This document shows positions 24,740 through 33,527 of a DNA stretch of 64,000 nt, one piece after another. The notes beneath the pieces were generated by a model. The model did not search any database. It was given only the letters and a program-made list of their open reading frames with translations, and was not told the DNA's origin. Position numbers and translations under genes: made by a program. This DNA is from Oleiagrimonas sp963821885 (GTDB lineage: Bacteria; Pseudomonadota; Gammaproteobacteria; Xanthomonadales; Rhodanobacteraceae): the NCBI GenBank assembly GCA_963821885.1, contig CAWGFN010000001.1, forward strand, positions 780,140-844,139, given 5' to 3'. How positions within the stretch are numbered: position 1 is the stretch's first letter; the number at the start of each line of letters is the position of its first letter.

Positions 24740-26191
24740 TCAAAGGGCGAACAGGCCCAGGAAGTCATGGATCGGCATGGCGTCCAGTGCCGCCGGATCG
24801 GCGGTGGCGGCGAGGATCGCCTCGACCCGGTTGGCCGGCAGGTGGCCGCGCAGGGCGCGCTCGAACTTGGCCAGCAGCACCGGGATGCCCTCGGCGCGCC
24901 GCTTGCGGTGGCCGATCGGGTAGTCGATGGAGATCTTGTCGGTGCTGGAGCCGTCCTTGAAGAACACCTGCAGCGCGTTGCCGATGTAGCGCTTGTCCGG
25001 ATCGAAGTAGTCCTTGGTGAACTGCGGGTTCTCGGTGACCTCCATCTTCGCGCGCAGCGCGTCGATGCGCGGATCGGCGGCGACGTCGTCGTTGTAGTCG
25101 TCGGCGGTCAGGCGGCCGAAGATCAGCGGCACGGCGACCATGTACTGGATGCAGTGGTCGCGGTCGGCGTAGTTGGCCAGCGGGCCGGTCTTGTCGATGA
25201 TGCGGCAGCCCGCTTCCTGGGTCTCGATGACGATCTTCTCGATGTCGTCGATGCGGCCGGCGACCTCGCCGTGCAGCTGCATCGCGCACTCGACCGCGGT
25301 CTGTGCATGGAACTCGGCCGGGAAGCTGATCTTGAACAGCACGTTCTCCATCACGTAGCTGCCGAACGGGCGCTCGAACTCGAACGGCTTGCCGCCGAAG
25401 GCGACGTCGTAGAAGCCCCAGGTCTTGGCGCTCAGCGCCGACGGGTAGCCGACCACGCCCTTGTGCACGGCGTTGATGGCGTGGGTGACGGCGCGGCGGC
25501 AGGCATCGCCCGCGGCCCAGCTCTTGCGCGGCCCGGTGTTGGGCGCATGGCGGTAGGTGCGCAGCGCGCCGTTGTCGATCCAGCTGTGCGAGACGGCGGT
25601 GGTGATGGCGTCCTTGTCGCCGCCCAGCATCTTCGTGGTCACGGCGGTGGAGGCCAGGCGCACCAGGATCACGTGGTCCTGGCCGACGCGGTTGAAGCTG
25701 TTCTTGAGCGCGTAGCAGCCCTGGATCTCGTGCGCCTTGATGGCATGGCCCAGCACGTCGCGCACGGTCAGCGGCTCGCCGCCCTCGCGCACGGCCTTGC
25801 GGCTGAGGTAATCGGCGACCGACAGGATGGCGCCGAGGTTGTCCGACGGATGGCCCCACTCGGCGGCCAGCCAGGTGTCGTTGAAGTCCAGCCAGCGGAT
25901 CTGGGTGCCGATGGCGAAGGCGCCCTGCACGGGGTCCAGCTCGTGGCTGGTGCCCGGCACGCGGGTGCCGCCCGGCAGGTTGGCGCCCGGCACCAGCGGT
26001 CCCAGATGCTTGACGCACTCGGGGAACTTCATCGCCAGCATGGCGCAGCCCAGCGAATCGAGCAGCATGTAGCGCGCGGTGTCGTAGGCCTCGGTCGAGT
26101 CGATCGTGTAATCGGCGACGTAATCGGCGATGTCGACCATCGGCTGATCGGGATCGGGACGCTGGGCGGAACGGATGTCGGGAGCGCTCAT
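24740..26191 (-). CDS. prpD: 2-methylcitrate dehydratase
   Basis: PrpD dehydrates 2-methylcitrate in the methylcitrate cycle, which turns propionyl-CoA and oxaloacetate into pyruvate and succinate. The 483-residue protein is full length for the MmgE/PrpD family and shows LDSLGCAMLAMKFPECVKHLGP, LDFNDTWLAAEWGHPSDNLGAIL and KGVVGYPSALSAKTWGFYDV. The start is ATG 26191; longer frames lack family match. prpC and prpB lie 5 kb away at 31.1-33.3 kb with unrelated genes between, so the cycle is split here. No acnD, prpF or prpR gene is in the window. Confidence 0.94.
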   Translation of the reverse strand: MSAPDIRSAQRPDPDQPMVDIADYVADYTIDSTEAYDTARYMLLDSLGCAMLAMKFPECVKHLGPLVPGANLPGGTRVPGTSHELDPVQGAFAIGTQIRWLDFNDTWLAAEWGHPSDNLGAILSVADYLSRKAVREGGEPLTVRDVLGHAIKAHEIQGCYALKNSFNRVGQDHVILVRLASTAVTTKMLGGDKDAITTAVSHSWIDNGALRTYRHAPNTGPRKSWAAGDACRRAVTHAINAVHKGVVGYPSALSAKTWGFYDVAFGGKPFEFERPFGSYVMENVLFKISFPAEFHAQTAVECAMQLHGEVAGRIDDIEKIVIETQEAGCRIIDKTGPLANYADRDHCIQYMVAVPLIFGRLTADDYNDDVAADPRIDALRAKMEVTENPQFTKDYFDPDKRYIGNALQVFFKDGSSTDKISIDYPIGHRKRRAEGIPVLLAKFERALRGHLPANRVEAILAATADPAALDAMPIHDFLGLFAL

Positions 26192-26298
26192 GGCGGGCCT
26201 CGCTGAAGGAATCAAACGCCCATTGTACCCTGCCCGGACGCCCGACCGGACCGCCCGCGGCTTGACGCGGCCGCGGCGCGCTGCCGACAATGCCGGCA

Positions 26299-26398
26299 AG
26301 CAAGAGGGAGTAGCTCCCCAGCGCGGCGATCGTCATCACGAGCTTCGAAGGCTCCGGTCGCCGGGGTGGCCATACGGCCGCGAGCGAGACTTTTGTGG
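26299..26398 (+). ncRNA. yybP-ykoY manganese riboswitch
   Basis: The leader of the terC gene contains the conserved parts of this riboswitch class in order: CAAGAG-GGAGTAGC, ATCGTCATCACGAGC, a variable stem (GGTGGCCATACGGCC) and GCGAGACTTTTG. CAAGAG and CTTTTG close the P1 helix. This class binds Mn2+ and usually turns on manganese exporters and TerC-type proteins. Just downstream a 9-bp stem (26403-26411 with 26415-26423, loop CCC) may be the expression switch; no U tract follows, so control of translation start or a rho-dependent step is as likely as termination. Confidence 0.88.
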
Positions 26399-26456
26399 CG
26401 TTCCCGGGTGCCCCGCGCCCGGGCCTGTTGCATACGTCACATCGATCGGAGCACGC

Positions 26457-27140
26457 ATGCCGTTGATTTCCTCGGACATCCTCTCGGGCCTGGTGGCCAT
26501 CATCCTCATCGACCTGGTGCTGGCCGGCGACAACGCCATCGTCATCGCCCTGGCCGCGCGCAACCTGCCGCCGACGTTGCAGAAGAAGGCCATCGCCTGG
26601 GGCACCGTCGGCGCCATCGCCGTGCGCATGGTCATGACCACCGTGGTGGTCTACCTGCTCAAGCTGCCCGGGTTGATGCTGGCCGGCGGCCTGCTGCTGC
26701 TGCCGATCGCCTGGAAGCTGCTGCGCCAGGGCGAGGAGGTGGACGATCCGCACGTCAAGGTGGCCACCAATTTCTGGACCGCGATGCGCACCATCATCGT
26801 CGCCGACGCGCTGATGGGCCTGGACAATGTGCTGGCCATCGCCGGCGCGTCCAAGGGCCACCTGGGCCTGGTCATCATCGGTCTGCTGGTCAGCGTGCCG
26901 CTGGTGGTGTGGGGCTCGACCCTGATCCTGAAGCTGATCCAGCGCTTCCCGGTGATCATCTACATCGGTGCCGCGGCCATCGCCTGGACCGCCGGGCGCA
27001 TGATCAGCCACGACACCCTGCTGCAGCCGTGGTTCGACGCCCGCGACAGCCTGCGCTGGGTGCTGGACATCGTGTTGATCGCCGGGATCACCGGCCTGGG
27101 CGCCTGGGCCGAATACCGCGAGCGCCGCGCGCCCGGCTGA
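26457..27140 (+). CDS. TerC family membrane protein, probable manganese exporter
   Basis: A 227-residue inner-membrane protein with about seven helices and the TerC signature acidic motifs: ILIDLVLAGDNAIVIALAARNLP near the N-terminus and VADALMGLDNVLAIAGASKG in the second half. The two DN motifs face a metal path in this family. Members under yybP-ykoY control (E. coli Alx type) help relieve excess Mn2+, and the riboswitch directly upstream supports that role here; metal loading of secreted proteins is an alternative. ATG 26457 (MPLISSDILSGLVAI) was chosen since earlier in-frame codons lie within the riboswitch. It is divergent from prpD. Confidence 0.9.
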   Translation: MPLISSDILSGLVAIILIDLVLAGDNAIVIALAARNLPPTLQKKAIAWGTVGAIAVRMVMTTVVVYLLKLPGLMLAGGLLLLPIAWKLLRQGEEVDDPHVKVATNFWTAMRTIIVADALMGLDNVLAIAGASKGHLGLVIIGLLVSVPLVVWGSTLILKLIQRFPVIIYIGAAAIAWTAGRMISHDTLLQPWFDARDSLRWVLDIVLIAGITGLGAWAEYRERRAPG

Positions 27141-27174
27141 GCGGCTGGCTTCGGGCGTCCGGCACGTCCATAAT

Positions 27175-27188
27175 CAAACGATCGTTTG
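27175..27188. promoter_or_regulatory. PsrA/TetR-like operator before fadH
   Basis: Perfect palindrome CAAACGATCGTTTG, which fits the (G/C)AAAC-N2-4-GTTTG(C) site of PsrA, the fatty-acid-responsive TetR regulator of Pseudomonas. It starts one base after a -10-like CATAAT (27169-27174) and 15 nt before the fadH start, a repressing position. No regulator gene is nearby. Confidence 0.65.
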
Positions 27189-27202
27189 GAATCCGGTGTG
27201 CC

Positions 27203-29225
27203 ATGACTGCCAACCGCTATCCCAGCCTGCTGCGTCCGCTGGACCTGGGCTTCTGCACCCTGCCCAACCGCGTGCTGATGGGCTCGATGCACACCGGCCT
27301 GGAGGACCACGCGCGCGACTTCGACAGGCTGGCGGCGTTCTTCGCCGAACGCGCCCGTGGCGGCGTGGGCCTGATGGTCACCGGCGGCATCGCGCCCAGC
27401 ATCCGCGGCTGGCTGAAACCGTTTGGCGGGCGCATGTCGATGCCCTGGCACGTGGCCCGGCACCAGCAAGATCACCCGCGCCGTGCATGAGGAAGGCAGC
27501 CGCATCTGCATGCAGATCCTGCATGCCGGGCGCTACGGCTATCACCCGCTGTCGGTGGCGCCATCGAGGATCAAGGCGCCGATCAACCCGTTCACCCCGC
27601 GCGCGCTGTCGGCGCGTGGCGTCGAGCGCACCATCACCGATTTCGTCACCAGCGCGAAGCTGGCCCGCGAGGCCGGTTACGACGGCATCGAGGTGATGGG
27701 CTCGGAGGGGTATCTGATCAACCAGTTCCTGGCCGAGCGCACCAACCGGCGCGACGATGCCTGGGGCGGCGACGTCGAGCGGCGCATGCGTTTCCCGGTC
27801 GAGATCGTGCGGCGCACGCGCGAGGCGCTGGGGCCGGACTTCATCATCATCTACCGCCTGTCGATGCTGGAGCTGGTCGAGGGCGGCCAGGCGTGGGAGG
27901 ACATCGTGCGCCTGGCCAAGGCCATCGAGGCGGCCGGCGCGACGCTGATCAACACCGGCATCGGCTGGCACGAGGCGCGCGTGCCGACCATCGTCACCAG
28001 CGTGCCGCGCGGCGCCTTCAGCTGGGTCACCGCGCGCATGAAGCGCGAGGTGTCGATCCCGCTGATCACCACCAACCGCATCAACATGCCGGACGTCGCC
28101 GAGCGCATCCTGGCCGCCGGCGAGGCCGACATGGTGTCGATGGCGCGTCCGCTGCTGGCCGACCCGGACTGGGTGGCCAAGACCGCGCGCGACGACGCCG
28201 GCGCCATCAACACCTGCATCGCCTGCAACCAGGCCTGCCTGGACCACGTGTTCGAGAACAGGTTGGCCTCGTGCCTGGTCAACCCGCGCGCCTGCCACGA
28301 GACCGAACTGCGCATCGAACCGGCCGCCGCGCCGCGCCGCCTTGCCGTGGTCGGTGCCGGTCCGGCCGGCCTGGCCTGCGCCGCGACCCTGGCCGAACGC
28401 GGCCACGCGGTCACCCTCATCGATCGCGCGGACGCGATCGGCGGGCAGTTCAACATGGCCAGGCAGATTCCGGGCAAGGAGGAATTCTCCGAGACCCTGC
28501 GCTATTTCGACCGTCGCCTGCGCGATGCCGGGGTCACGCTGCGGCTGGGCCGCGCGGCCGGCGTGGAGGACCTACGGGACTTCGACGGCGTGGTGGTGGC
28601 CACCGGCGTGACCCCGCGCCGCCTCGCCCTGCCCGGCGCCGACCATCCCAGGGTGCTGGGTTACATCGACGTGCTGCGCGATCACGTCGCCGTGGGTCGC
28701 CGCGTGGCCATCATCGGCGCCGGTGGCATCGGCTTCGACGTCGCCGAATACCTGGTCCAGGATCCCCCCTCCCCCAGCACCGACCTGCACCGCTGGAACG
28801 CCGAGTGGGGCGTGGACGAGTCGATGCGCGAACCCGGCGGCCTGATGCCGCGGCACGGCGAACCCGCGGCGCGCGAGGTCTGGCTGCTGCAGCGCAGCGC
28901 GGGGCGGCCGGGCAAGCGCCTGAACAAGACCACCGGCTGGGTGCACAGGGCGACGCTCAAGGACAAGGGCGTGCACATGATTGGCGGCGTGGAATACCTG
29001 CGCATCGACGATGCCGGCCTGCACGTGCGCATCGACGGCGAGGACCAGGTGCTGGCGGTCGACCACGTGGTGGTCTGCGCCGGCCAGGAACCCAACCGCG
29101 GCCTGGCCGACGCCCTGCGCGAGGCCGGCGTCGAGACCCACGTGATCGGCGGCGCCGACGTGGCCGCCGAACTGGACGCCAAGCGCGCCATCGACCAGGG
29201 CACCCGGCTGGCGGCGCGCCTGTAG
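27203..29225 (+). pseudogene. fadH: 2,4-dienoyl-CoA reductase (NADPH), frameshifted near 27467
   Basis: FadH reduces 2,4-dienoyl-CoA during beta-oxidation of polyunsaturated fatty acids, using NADPH, FAD, FMN and a 4Fe-4S cluster. With one base removed the gene gives about 673 residues, as in E. coli. It has an FMN-binding TIM barrel (RVLMGSMHTGLEDH; QILHAGRYGYHPL; YDGIEVMGSEGYLINQFL), the cluster motif CIACNQACLDHVFENRLASC and FAD/NADPH domains (VVGAGPAGLACA; IIGAGGIGFDVAEYL). The frame breaks at CACCAG-C-AAGATC, where an extra C at about 27467 separates WHVARHQ from KITRAVHEEG. Everything else is well conserved, so either a recent mutation or a sequence error is likely. The PsrA-like site upstream suits fatty-acid control. 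Confidence 0.88.
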
Positions 29226-29340
29226 CGGGCCGGCCGCGTTCGTGCGCGGCCACGAACGCTGCGTTCGGGCATGGCGCCTGTCGCCAGCGGCGAAGGCGGC
29301 GCATCATGCGCCCACACTTTGCCGATAGGCGGTATACGTC

Positions 29341-29952
29341 ATGAAGCTCTACACCCTGCCCGGCGCCTGCTCGCTGGCCAGCCACATCGTGCTCGAGTGG
29401 ATCGGCCAGCCCTACCAGGCCACGATCCTCAATCACGACGAGATCAGGACGCCCCAATTCCTCAAGCTCAATCCCGCCGGCGCCGTGCCGGTGATCGAAC
29501 ATGATGGCTGGGTGCTGACGCAGAACGCGGCAATCCTCAACTACCTGATCGACCGTTTCCCCGACGCCGACCTGGATGGCGACGGCAGCGCCCGCACGCG
29601 CGCGGAGATCAATTGCTGGCTGGGCCTGCTGAACGCCGACATGCATCCCACCTTCAAGCCGCTGTTCGGCGCCACCGACTACCTCGAGCACGACCAGGCC
29701 ATCGAGCACAGCAAGGCCAACGCCAGGGCTTCATTGCGCCTGCTGTTCCAGCGCGTGGACGCGCAGCTGGACGGGCGCGACTGGCTGGCCGGGCCGCGCT
29801 CGCCGGCCGACGCCTACCTGTTCGTGGTCACCCGCTGGGCCCGCGCCATGCGCGTGGACCTGTCGGGCATGGACCACCTGGACGCCTGGTTCGCGCGGAT
29901 GCGCGAGGACGCCGGCGTCGAACGCGCCATGCAGGCCGAAGGCCTGGCCTGA
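29341..29952 (+). CDS. Glutathione S-transferase, bacterial beta-like
   Basis: A 203-residue cytoplasmic glutathione transferase. It begins MKLYTLPGACSLASHI, with the beta-class Cys10 that contacts glutathione, and has the thioredoxin-fold cis-Pro loop AGAVPVI and the TQNAAILNYL stretch, then an all-helical C-terminal domain (LAGPRSPADAYLFVV). The electrophile substrate is unknown. It follows fadH after 115 bp and is probably separately transcribed. Confidence 0.92.
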   Translation: MKLYTLPGACSLASHIVLEWIGQPYQATILNHDEIRTPQFLKLNPAGAVPVIEHDGWVLTQNAAILNYLIDRFPDADLDGDGSARTRAEINCWLGLLNADMHPTFKPLFGATDYLEHDQAIEHSKANARASLRLLFQRVDAQLDGRDWLAGPRSPADAYLFVVTRWARAMRVDLSGMDHLDAWFARMREDAGVERAMQAEGLA

Positions 29953-30000
29953 GCGCCCCGGCGGTGCACCGGCGGATTGGCGCCGCGTGGTCGCGCCGGA

Positions 30001-30441
30001 TCAGCGCACCACCAGCACCGGCAGCGAACCGTGCACCAGCACCTTCTGGGTGGTGCTGCCCAGCAGCAGCGTGCCGATGCTGCCGCGTCCGTGCGAACCC
30101 ATCACGATCAGGTCGCACTCGCCCTCTTCGGCGGCGTCGAGAATCGCCTGGTGAACCGGTTCGCCGTAGCAATAGCGCGTCTGGCAGGCCACTCCGGCCT
30201 TCGCCGCCGCCGTCTCGACGGCGCCCAGCAGGGCCTTGGCCTGCTCCTCGCACGATTCGCGGTACTGCGCCTCCACGGCAAAGGTGAAATCGGCCATGCC
30301 GCCGGCGTACACGCGATAATTCAGTCCCGCGTTGAAGGCCAGCACCTCGGCGCCCAACGCCCGGGCCAGGGCCAGGCCCTGGGCAATGGCGCGTTCGGAA
30401 CGTTCGGAACCGTCCGTGGTGATCAGGATTTTCTTGTACAT
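30001..30441 (-). CDS. Universal stress protein UspA family
   Basis: A 146-residue single-domain Usp protein. It begins MYKKILITTDGSERSERAI, with the Asp of the nucleotide pocket, and ends with VMGSHGRGSIGTLLLGSTTQKVL, the G-2x-G-9x-G(S/T) motif of ATP-binding Usp proteins. It probably acts as a stress-induced, ATP-binding cytoplasmic protein; the exact role is not known for this subgroup. It follows the K+ channel gene on the same strand at 77 bp. Confidence 0.9.
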   Translation of the reverse strand: MYKKILITTDGSERSERAIAQGLALARALGAEVLAFNAGLNYRVYAGGMADFTFAVEAQYRESCEEQAKALLGAVETAAAKAGVACQTRYCYGEPVHQAILDAAEEGECDLIVMGSHGRGSIGTLLLGSTTQKVLVHGSLPVLVVR

Positions 30442-30518
30442 GGCGGCGTCCTCGACGGATGAGACCAGGGGTCATCTTCGGACGGTATGGATGTTCGCGC
30501 CTTGACGCCGGTCAAACC

Positions 30519-31022
30519 TCAGTCACGTCTCCAGTAGCGCTGCATCTCGACGAAGGTGAACGATGCCGACCAGGTGATCAGGACGAAGCCGGTGAGCGCC
30601 TCGGTGCCGACCAGGAACCTGAGCGGCCCGGTGGGGATGACGTCGCCGAAGCCCACCGTGGTGTAGGTCACCGCGGAAAAATACACGTAATCGAGCAGCG
30701 AATGCGGGTCGATGCCGTGGATCTGGCCAAACCGCGGATCCACCGCCAGCAGCACGTACAGCGCCAGGCCGAAGATCCAGATTTCCAGGACGTGCAGCAC
30801 CAGCACGCCGAAGATCCCGCGCAGAACATGGCGACGGGCCTTGCCGTGCAGCCGCGCCAGGCCGCGGGTCAGCAGCGACAGGCCTTCATGGTGCACCAGC
30901 ACGCTCAGGCCCACGATCAGCATGGTGGCCACGGCGACCGCGAGGTTGACGTCCCAGTGGCCGTAGCCAGCGGACACCCCGGTCGCGGAGACCGGGATCA
31001 CGGCAGCGATGGATCGGTGCAT
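30519..31022 (-). CDS. Two-transmembrane-type potassium channel
   Basis: A 167-residue membrane protein whose C-terminal half is an ion-channel pore domain: a helix (FGVLVLHVLEIWIFGLALYVLL), the pore loop with the K+ selectivity filter TTVGFGD, and a final helix (LVGTEALTGFVLITWSASFTF). Another hydrophobic segment lies near residues 25-45. No ligand-binding RCK domain is fused, so gating is unknown. ATG 31022 was chosen; the large frame extending further upstream only shadows prpC. A 53-bp gap separates it from prpC. Confidence 0.85.
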   Translation of the reverse strand: MHRSIAAVIPVSATGVSAGYGHWDVNLAVAVATMLIVGLSVLVHHEGLSLLTRGLARLHGKARRHVLRGIFGVLVLHVLEIWIFGLALYVLLAVDPRFGQIHGIDPHSLLDYVYFSAVTYTTVGFGDVIPTGPLRFLVGTEALTGFVLITWSASFTFVEMQRYWRRD

Positions 31023-31075
31023 CGTCGGCCTCCGCAGGGTGCATGGGTGGCCCGCATCGCGCGGGCCGGCCCGTC

Positions 31076-32230
31076 TCAGCGCTTCTCGATCGGGTCGTAG
31101 GCCCGGTCCTCGGGACCGGTGTAGTTGGCGCTGGGACGGATGATCTTGCCATCCTCGCGCTGTTCCATCACGTGCGCGCTCCAGCCGGTGGTGCGGGCGA
31201 TCACGAACAGTGGCGTGAACATGGCCGTCGGCACGCCCATCATGTGATAGGCCGAGGCGCTGTACCAGTCCAGGTTGGGGAACATCTTCTTCAGTTCCAT
31301 CATCACGTTCTCGATCCGCTCGGAGATCTCGAACAGGCGCATGTTGCCGCCGTCCTGGCACAGCTTGCGGCTGATCTCCTTGATGATGGGGTTGCGCGGG
31401 TCGCCGATGGTGTAGACCGGGTGGCCGAAGCCGATCACGATCTCCTTGTTGGCCACGCGCTGGCGGATGTCGGCCTCGGCCTCGTCGGCGTCGCGATAGC
31501 GGGCGATGATCTCCATCGCCACCTCGTTGGCGCCGCCGTGCTTGGGGCCGCGCAGGGCGCCGATGGCGCCGGTGATCGACGAGTAGATGTCCGAGCCGGT
31601 GCCGGCGATCACGCGCGCGGTGAAGGTCGAGGCATTGAACTCGTGCTCGGCGTACAGGATCAGCGACTTGTCCAGCGCGTTGGCGTGCAGTTCGCTGGGC
31701 GGCTCGCCGTGCAGCAGGTGCAGGAAGTGCGCGGCGACGGTCTCGTCGTCGGTCTCGGTCTCGATCGGCTTGCCGTTCTGGCGGAAGTGGTACCAGTACA
31801 GCAGCATCGAGCCGAAGCTGGCCACCAGGCGGTCGGCAATCTCGCGCGCGCCGCTGACGCTGTGATCGTCCTTCTCCGGCAGCACCGTGCCCAGCGCCGA
31901 ACAGCCGGTGCGCAGCACGTCCATCGGATGGGCCGCCGCCGGCAGGCGCTCGAGCACGCCCTTGACCTGCTGCGGCAGGCCGCGCATGCGCTTGAGCTTG
32001 GCGCGGTAGGCGTTCAGCTCGGACCAGGTCGGCAGGTGGCCGTGGATCAGCAGGTGCGCCACTTCCTCGAAACTGGACCGGGTGGCCAGGTCCTTGATGT
32101 CGTAGCCGCGGTAGTGCAGGTCGTTGCCACTGCGCCCGACGGTGCATACCGCGGTGTTGCCGGCGGCAACGCCGGACAGCGCCACCGACTTCTTGGGCTT
32201 GGGCAGGTTGGAGGGAGTGCTCTCGCTCAT
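31076..32230 (-). CDS. prpC: 2-methylcitrate synthase
   Basis: PrpC condenses propionyl-CoA with oxaloacetate to 2-methylcitrate, the entry step of the methylcitrate cycle. The 384-residue protein is a short, type-I-like citrate synthase homologue with the catalytic His regions GPKHGGANE and GFGHPVYT and the Asp-bearing C-terminal segment. The N-terminus KSVALSGVAAGNTAVCTVGRSGNDLHYRGYDI is typical of PrpC rather than GltA. prpB lies upstream on the same strand with a strong inverted repeat in the 153-bp gap. Confidence 0.93.
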   Translation of the reverse strand: MSESTPSNLPKPKKSVALSGVAAGNTAVCTVGRSGNDLHYRGYDIKDLATRSSFEEVAHLLIHGHLPTWSELNAYRAKLKRMRGLPQQVKGVLERLPAAAHPMDVLRTGCSALGTVLPEKDDHSVSGAREIADRLVASFGSMLLYWYHFRQNGKPIETETDDETVAAHFLHLLHGEPPSELHANALDKSLILYAEHEFNASTFTARVIAGTGSDIYSSITGAIGALRGPKHGGANEVAMEIIARYRDADEAEADIRQRVANKEIVIGFGHPVYTIGDPRNPIIKEISRKLCQDGGNMRLFEISERIENVMMELKKMFPNLDWYSASAYHMMGVPTAMFTPLFVIARTTGWSAHVMEQREDGKIIRPSANYTGPEDRAYDPIEKR

Positions 32231-32310
32231 GCTGAAGACCTCGTGTGATGTCCTGATATCGGTGGGTATGCGCGCGGGCAGGACCCGCTTACCCGTAGAG
32301 TCTGATTGTC

Positions 32311-32370
32311 GTAGGGCGGACGCTGTCCGCCAAAACCGGGCATTGCGATGGCGGACAGAGTCCGCCCTAC
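32311..32370. repeat. Inverted repeat between prpB and prpC
   Basis: Two 21-nt arms (GTAGGGCGGACGCTG.. at 32311 and the inverse ..GAGTCCGCCCTAC ending at 32370) pair with one mismatch across an 18-nt loop. Each arm itself contains a GGCGGAC/GTCCGCC palindrome. It starts 14 nt past the prpB stop. It has no T run, so it resembles a REP/MITE-type element or an mRNA-stabilising hairpin more than a terminator. Confidence 0.8.
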
Positions 32371-32383
32371 GCCGTGTTCGCTG

Positions 32384-33268
32384 TCACTTTTCGCTGTCGA
32401 ACAGCGCGTCGAGCTTGTCCTCGTAGGCGTGGTAGCCGAGGAAGTCGTACAGCTCCTCGCGGGTCTGCAACTCGGGAACCAGCGACTTCTGCGTGCCCTC
32501 GCGACGCACCGTCTCGTAGAAGTTCAGCGCGGCCTTGTTCATGGCGCGATAGGCGCCGCAGCAGTACAGCGCGATGTCCACGCCGGCCTCGCGCAACTCG
32601 TCGACGGTGAAGAACGGGGTGGAACCGAATTCGGTCAGGTTGGCCAGGATCGGCACCTTCACCGCGGCCTTGAACTTGCGGTAGTCGTCGAGCGTCTTCA
32701 TGGCCTCGGGGAAGATCATGTCGGCGCCGGCCTCGACGTAGGCCACCGCGCGCTCGATGGCGGCGTCGATGCCTTCCTTCGCGGCGGCATCGGTACGCGC
32801 CATGATCACGAAGTCGGCATCGGTCCTGGCGTCCACCGCCGCCTTCACGCGATCGACCATTTCCGCCTTCGGCACCACTTCCTTGCCCGGGCGATGACCG
32901 CAGCGCTTCTGGCCCACCTGGTCCTCCATGTGCACCGCGGCCACGCCCACGCGCTCGAACGAGCGGATGGTGCGGGCGATGTTGAAGGCGCCACCCCAGC
33001 CGGTGTCGATGTCGACCATCAGCGGCATGCCGGTGGCGTCGACGATGCGGCGGGCGTCGGTGAGGACGTCCTCCATGGTGCTGATGCCGAGGTCCGGCAT
33101 GCCCAGCGAGTTGGCGGCCACGCCGCCGCCGGACAGGTACAACGCCTTGTAGCCCACGCGCTTGGCCATCAGGCCGGCGTAGGCGGTGATGGCGCCCATC
33201 ACCTGCAGCGGGCTCTCGGCACCAAGGGCGGCGCGGAAAGCCGCGCCCATCGAGGCGGGTGCACTCAT
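32384..33268 (-). CDS. prpB: Methylisocitrate lyase
   Basis: PrpB cleaves 2-methylisocitrate to pyruvate and succinate, the last step of the methylcitrate cycle. The 294-residue protein belongs to the isocitrate lyase/PEP mutase fold, with the metal-binding DIDTGWGGAFNIARTI, the catalytic loop KRCGHRPGKEV with Cys, and ANLTEFGSTPFF. ATG 33268 gives the usual N-terminus (MSAPASMGAAFRAAL). It is the first gene of the prpB-prpC pair here. The stretch 33269-33527 upstream holds no gene or recognised operator. Confidence 0.94.
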   Translation of the reverse strand: MSAPASMGAAFRAALGAESPLQVMGAITAYAGLMAKRVGYKALYLSGGGVAANSLGMPDLGISTMEDVLTDARRIVDATGMPLMVDIDTGWGGAFNIARTIRSFERVGVAAVHMEDQVGQKRCGHRPGKEVVPKAEMVDRVKAAVDARTDADFVIMARTDAAAKEGIDAAIERAVAYVEAGADMIFPEAMKTLDDYRKFKAAVKVPILANLTEFGSTPFFTVDELREAGVDIALYCCGAYRAMNKAALNFYETVRREGTQKSLVPELQTREELYDFLGYHAYEDKLDALFDSEK

Positions 33269-33527
33269 GCAATGACTCCGTGAACTCGTTCCTAGCCCGC
33301 CATTGTAGTGCATCCGGGCCGGACGGCGTTCGCCGGCCGGGCTTCCGCGGCGATGGCATCGTCCGCCCCGGGCCGCGATATCGCCACCACCAGTCCCCTC
33401 GCCTGCCCGGCCCGTGGCCATCGACAGGCCGCGGCCATGCCTGACAACGCCTGCATCCATTCCACCCGTCCGAGCATGGCGGCGCCCCGCCCAGGCCGCT
33501 TGCGGGGGGCTGCTGCGTGATCTGCCG

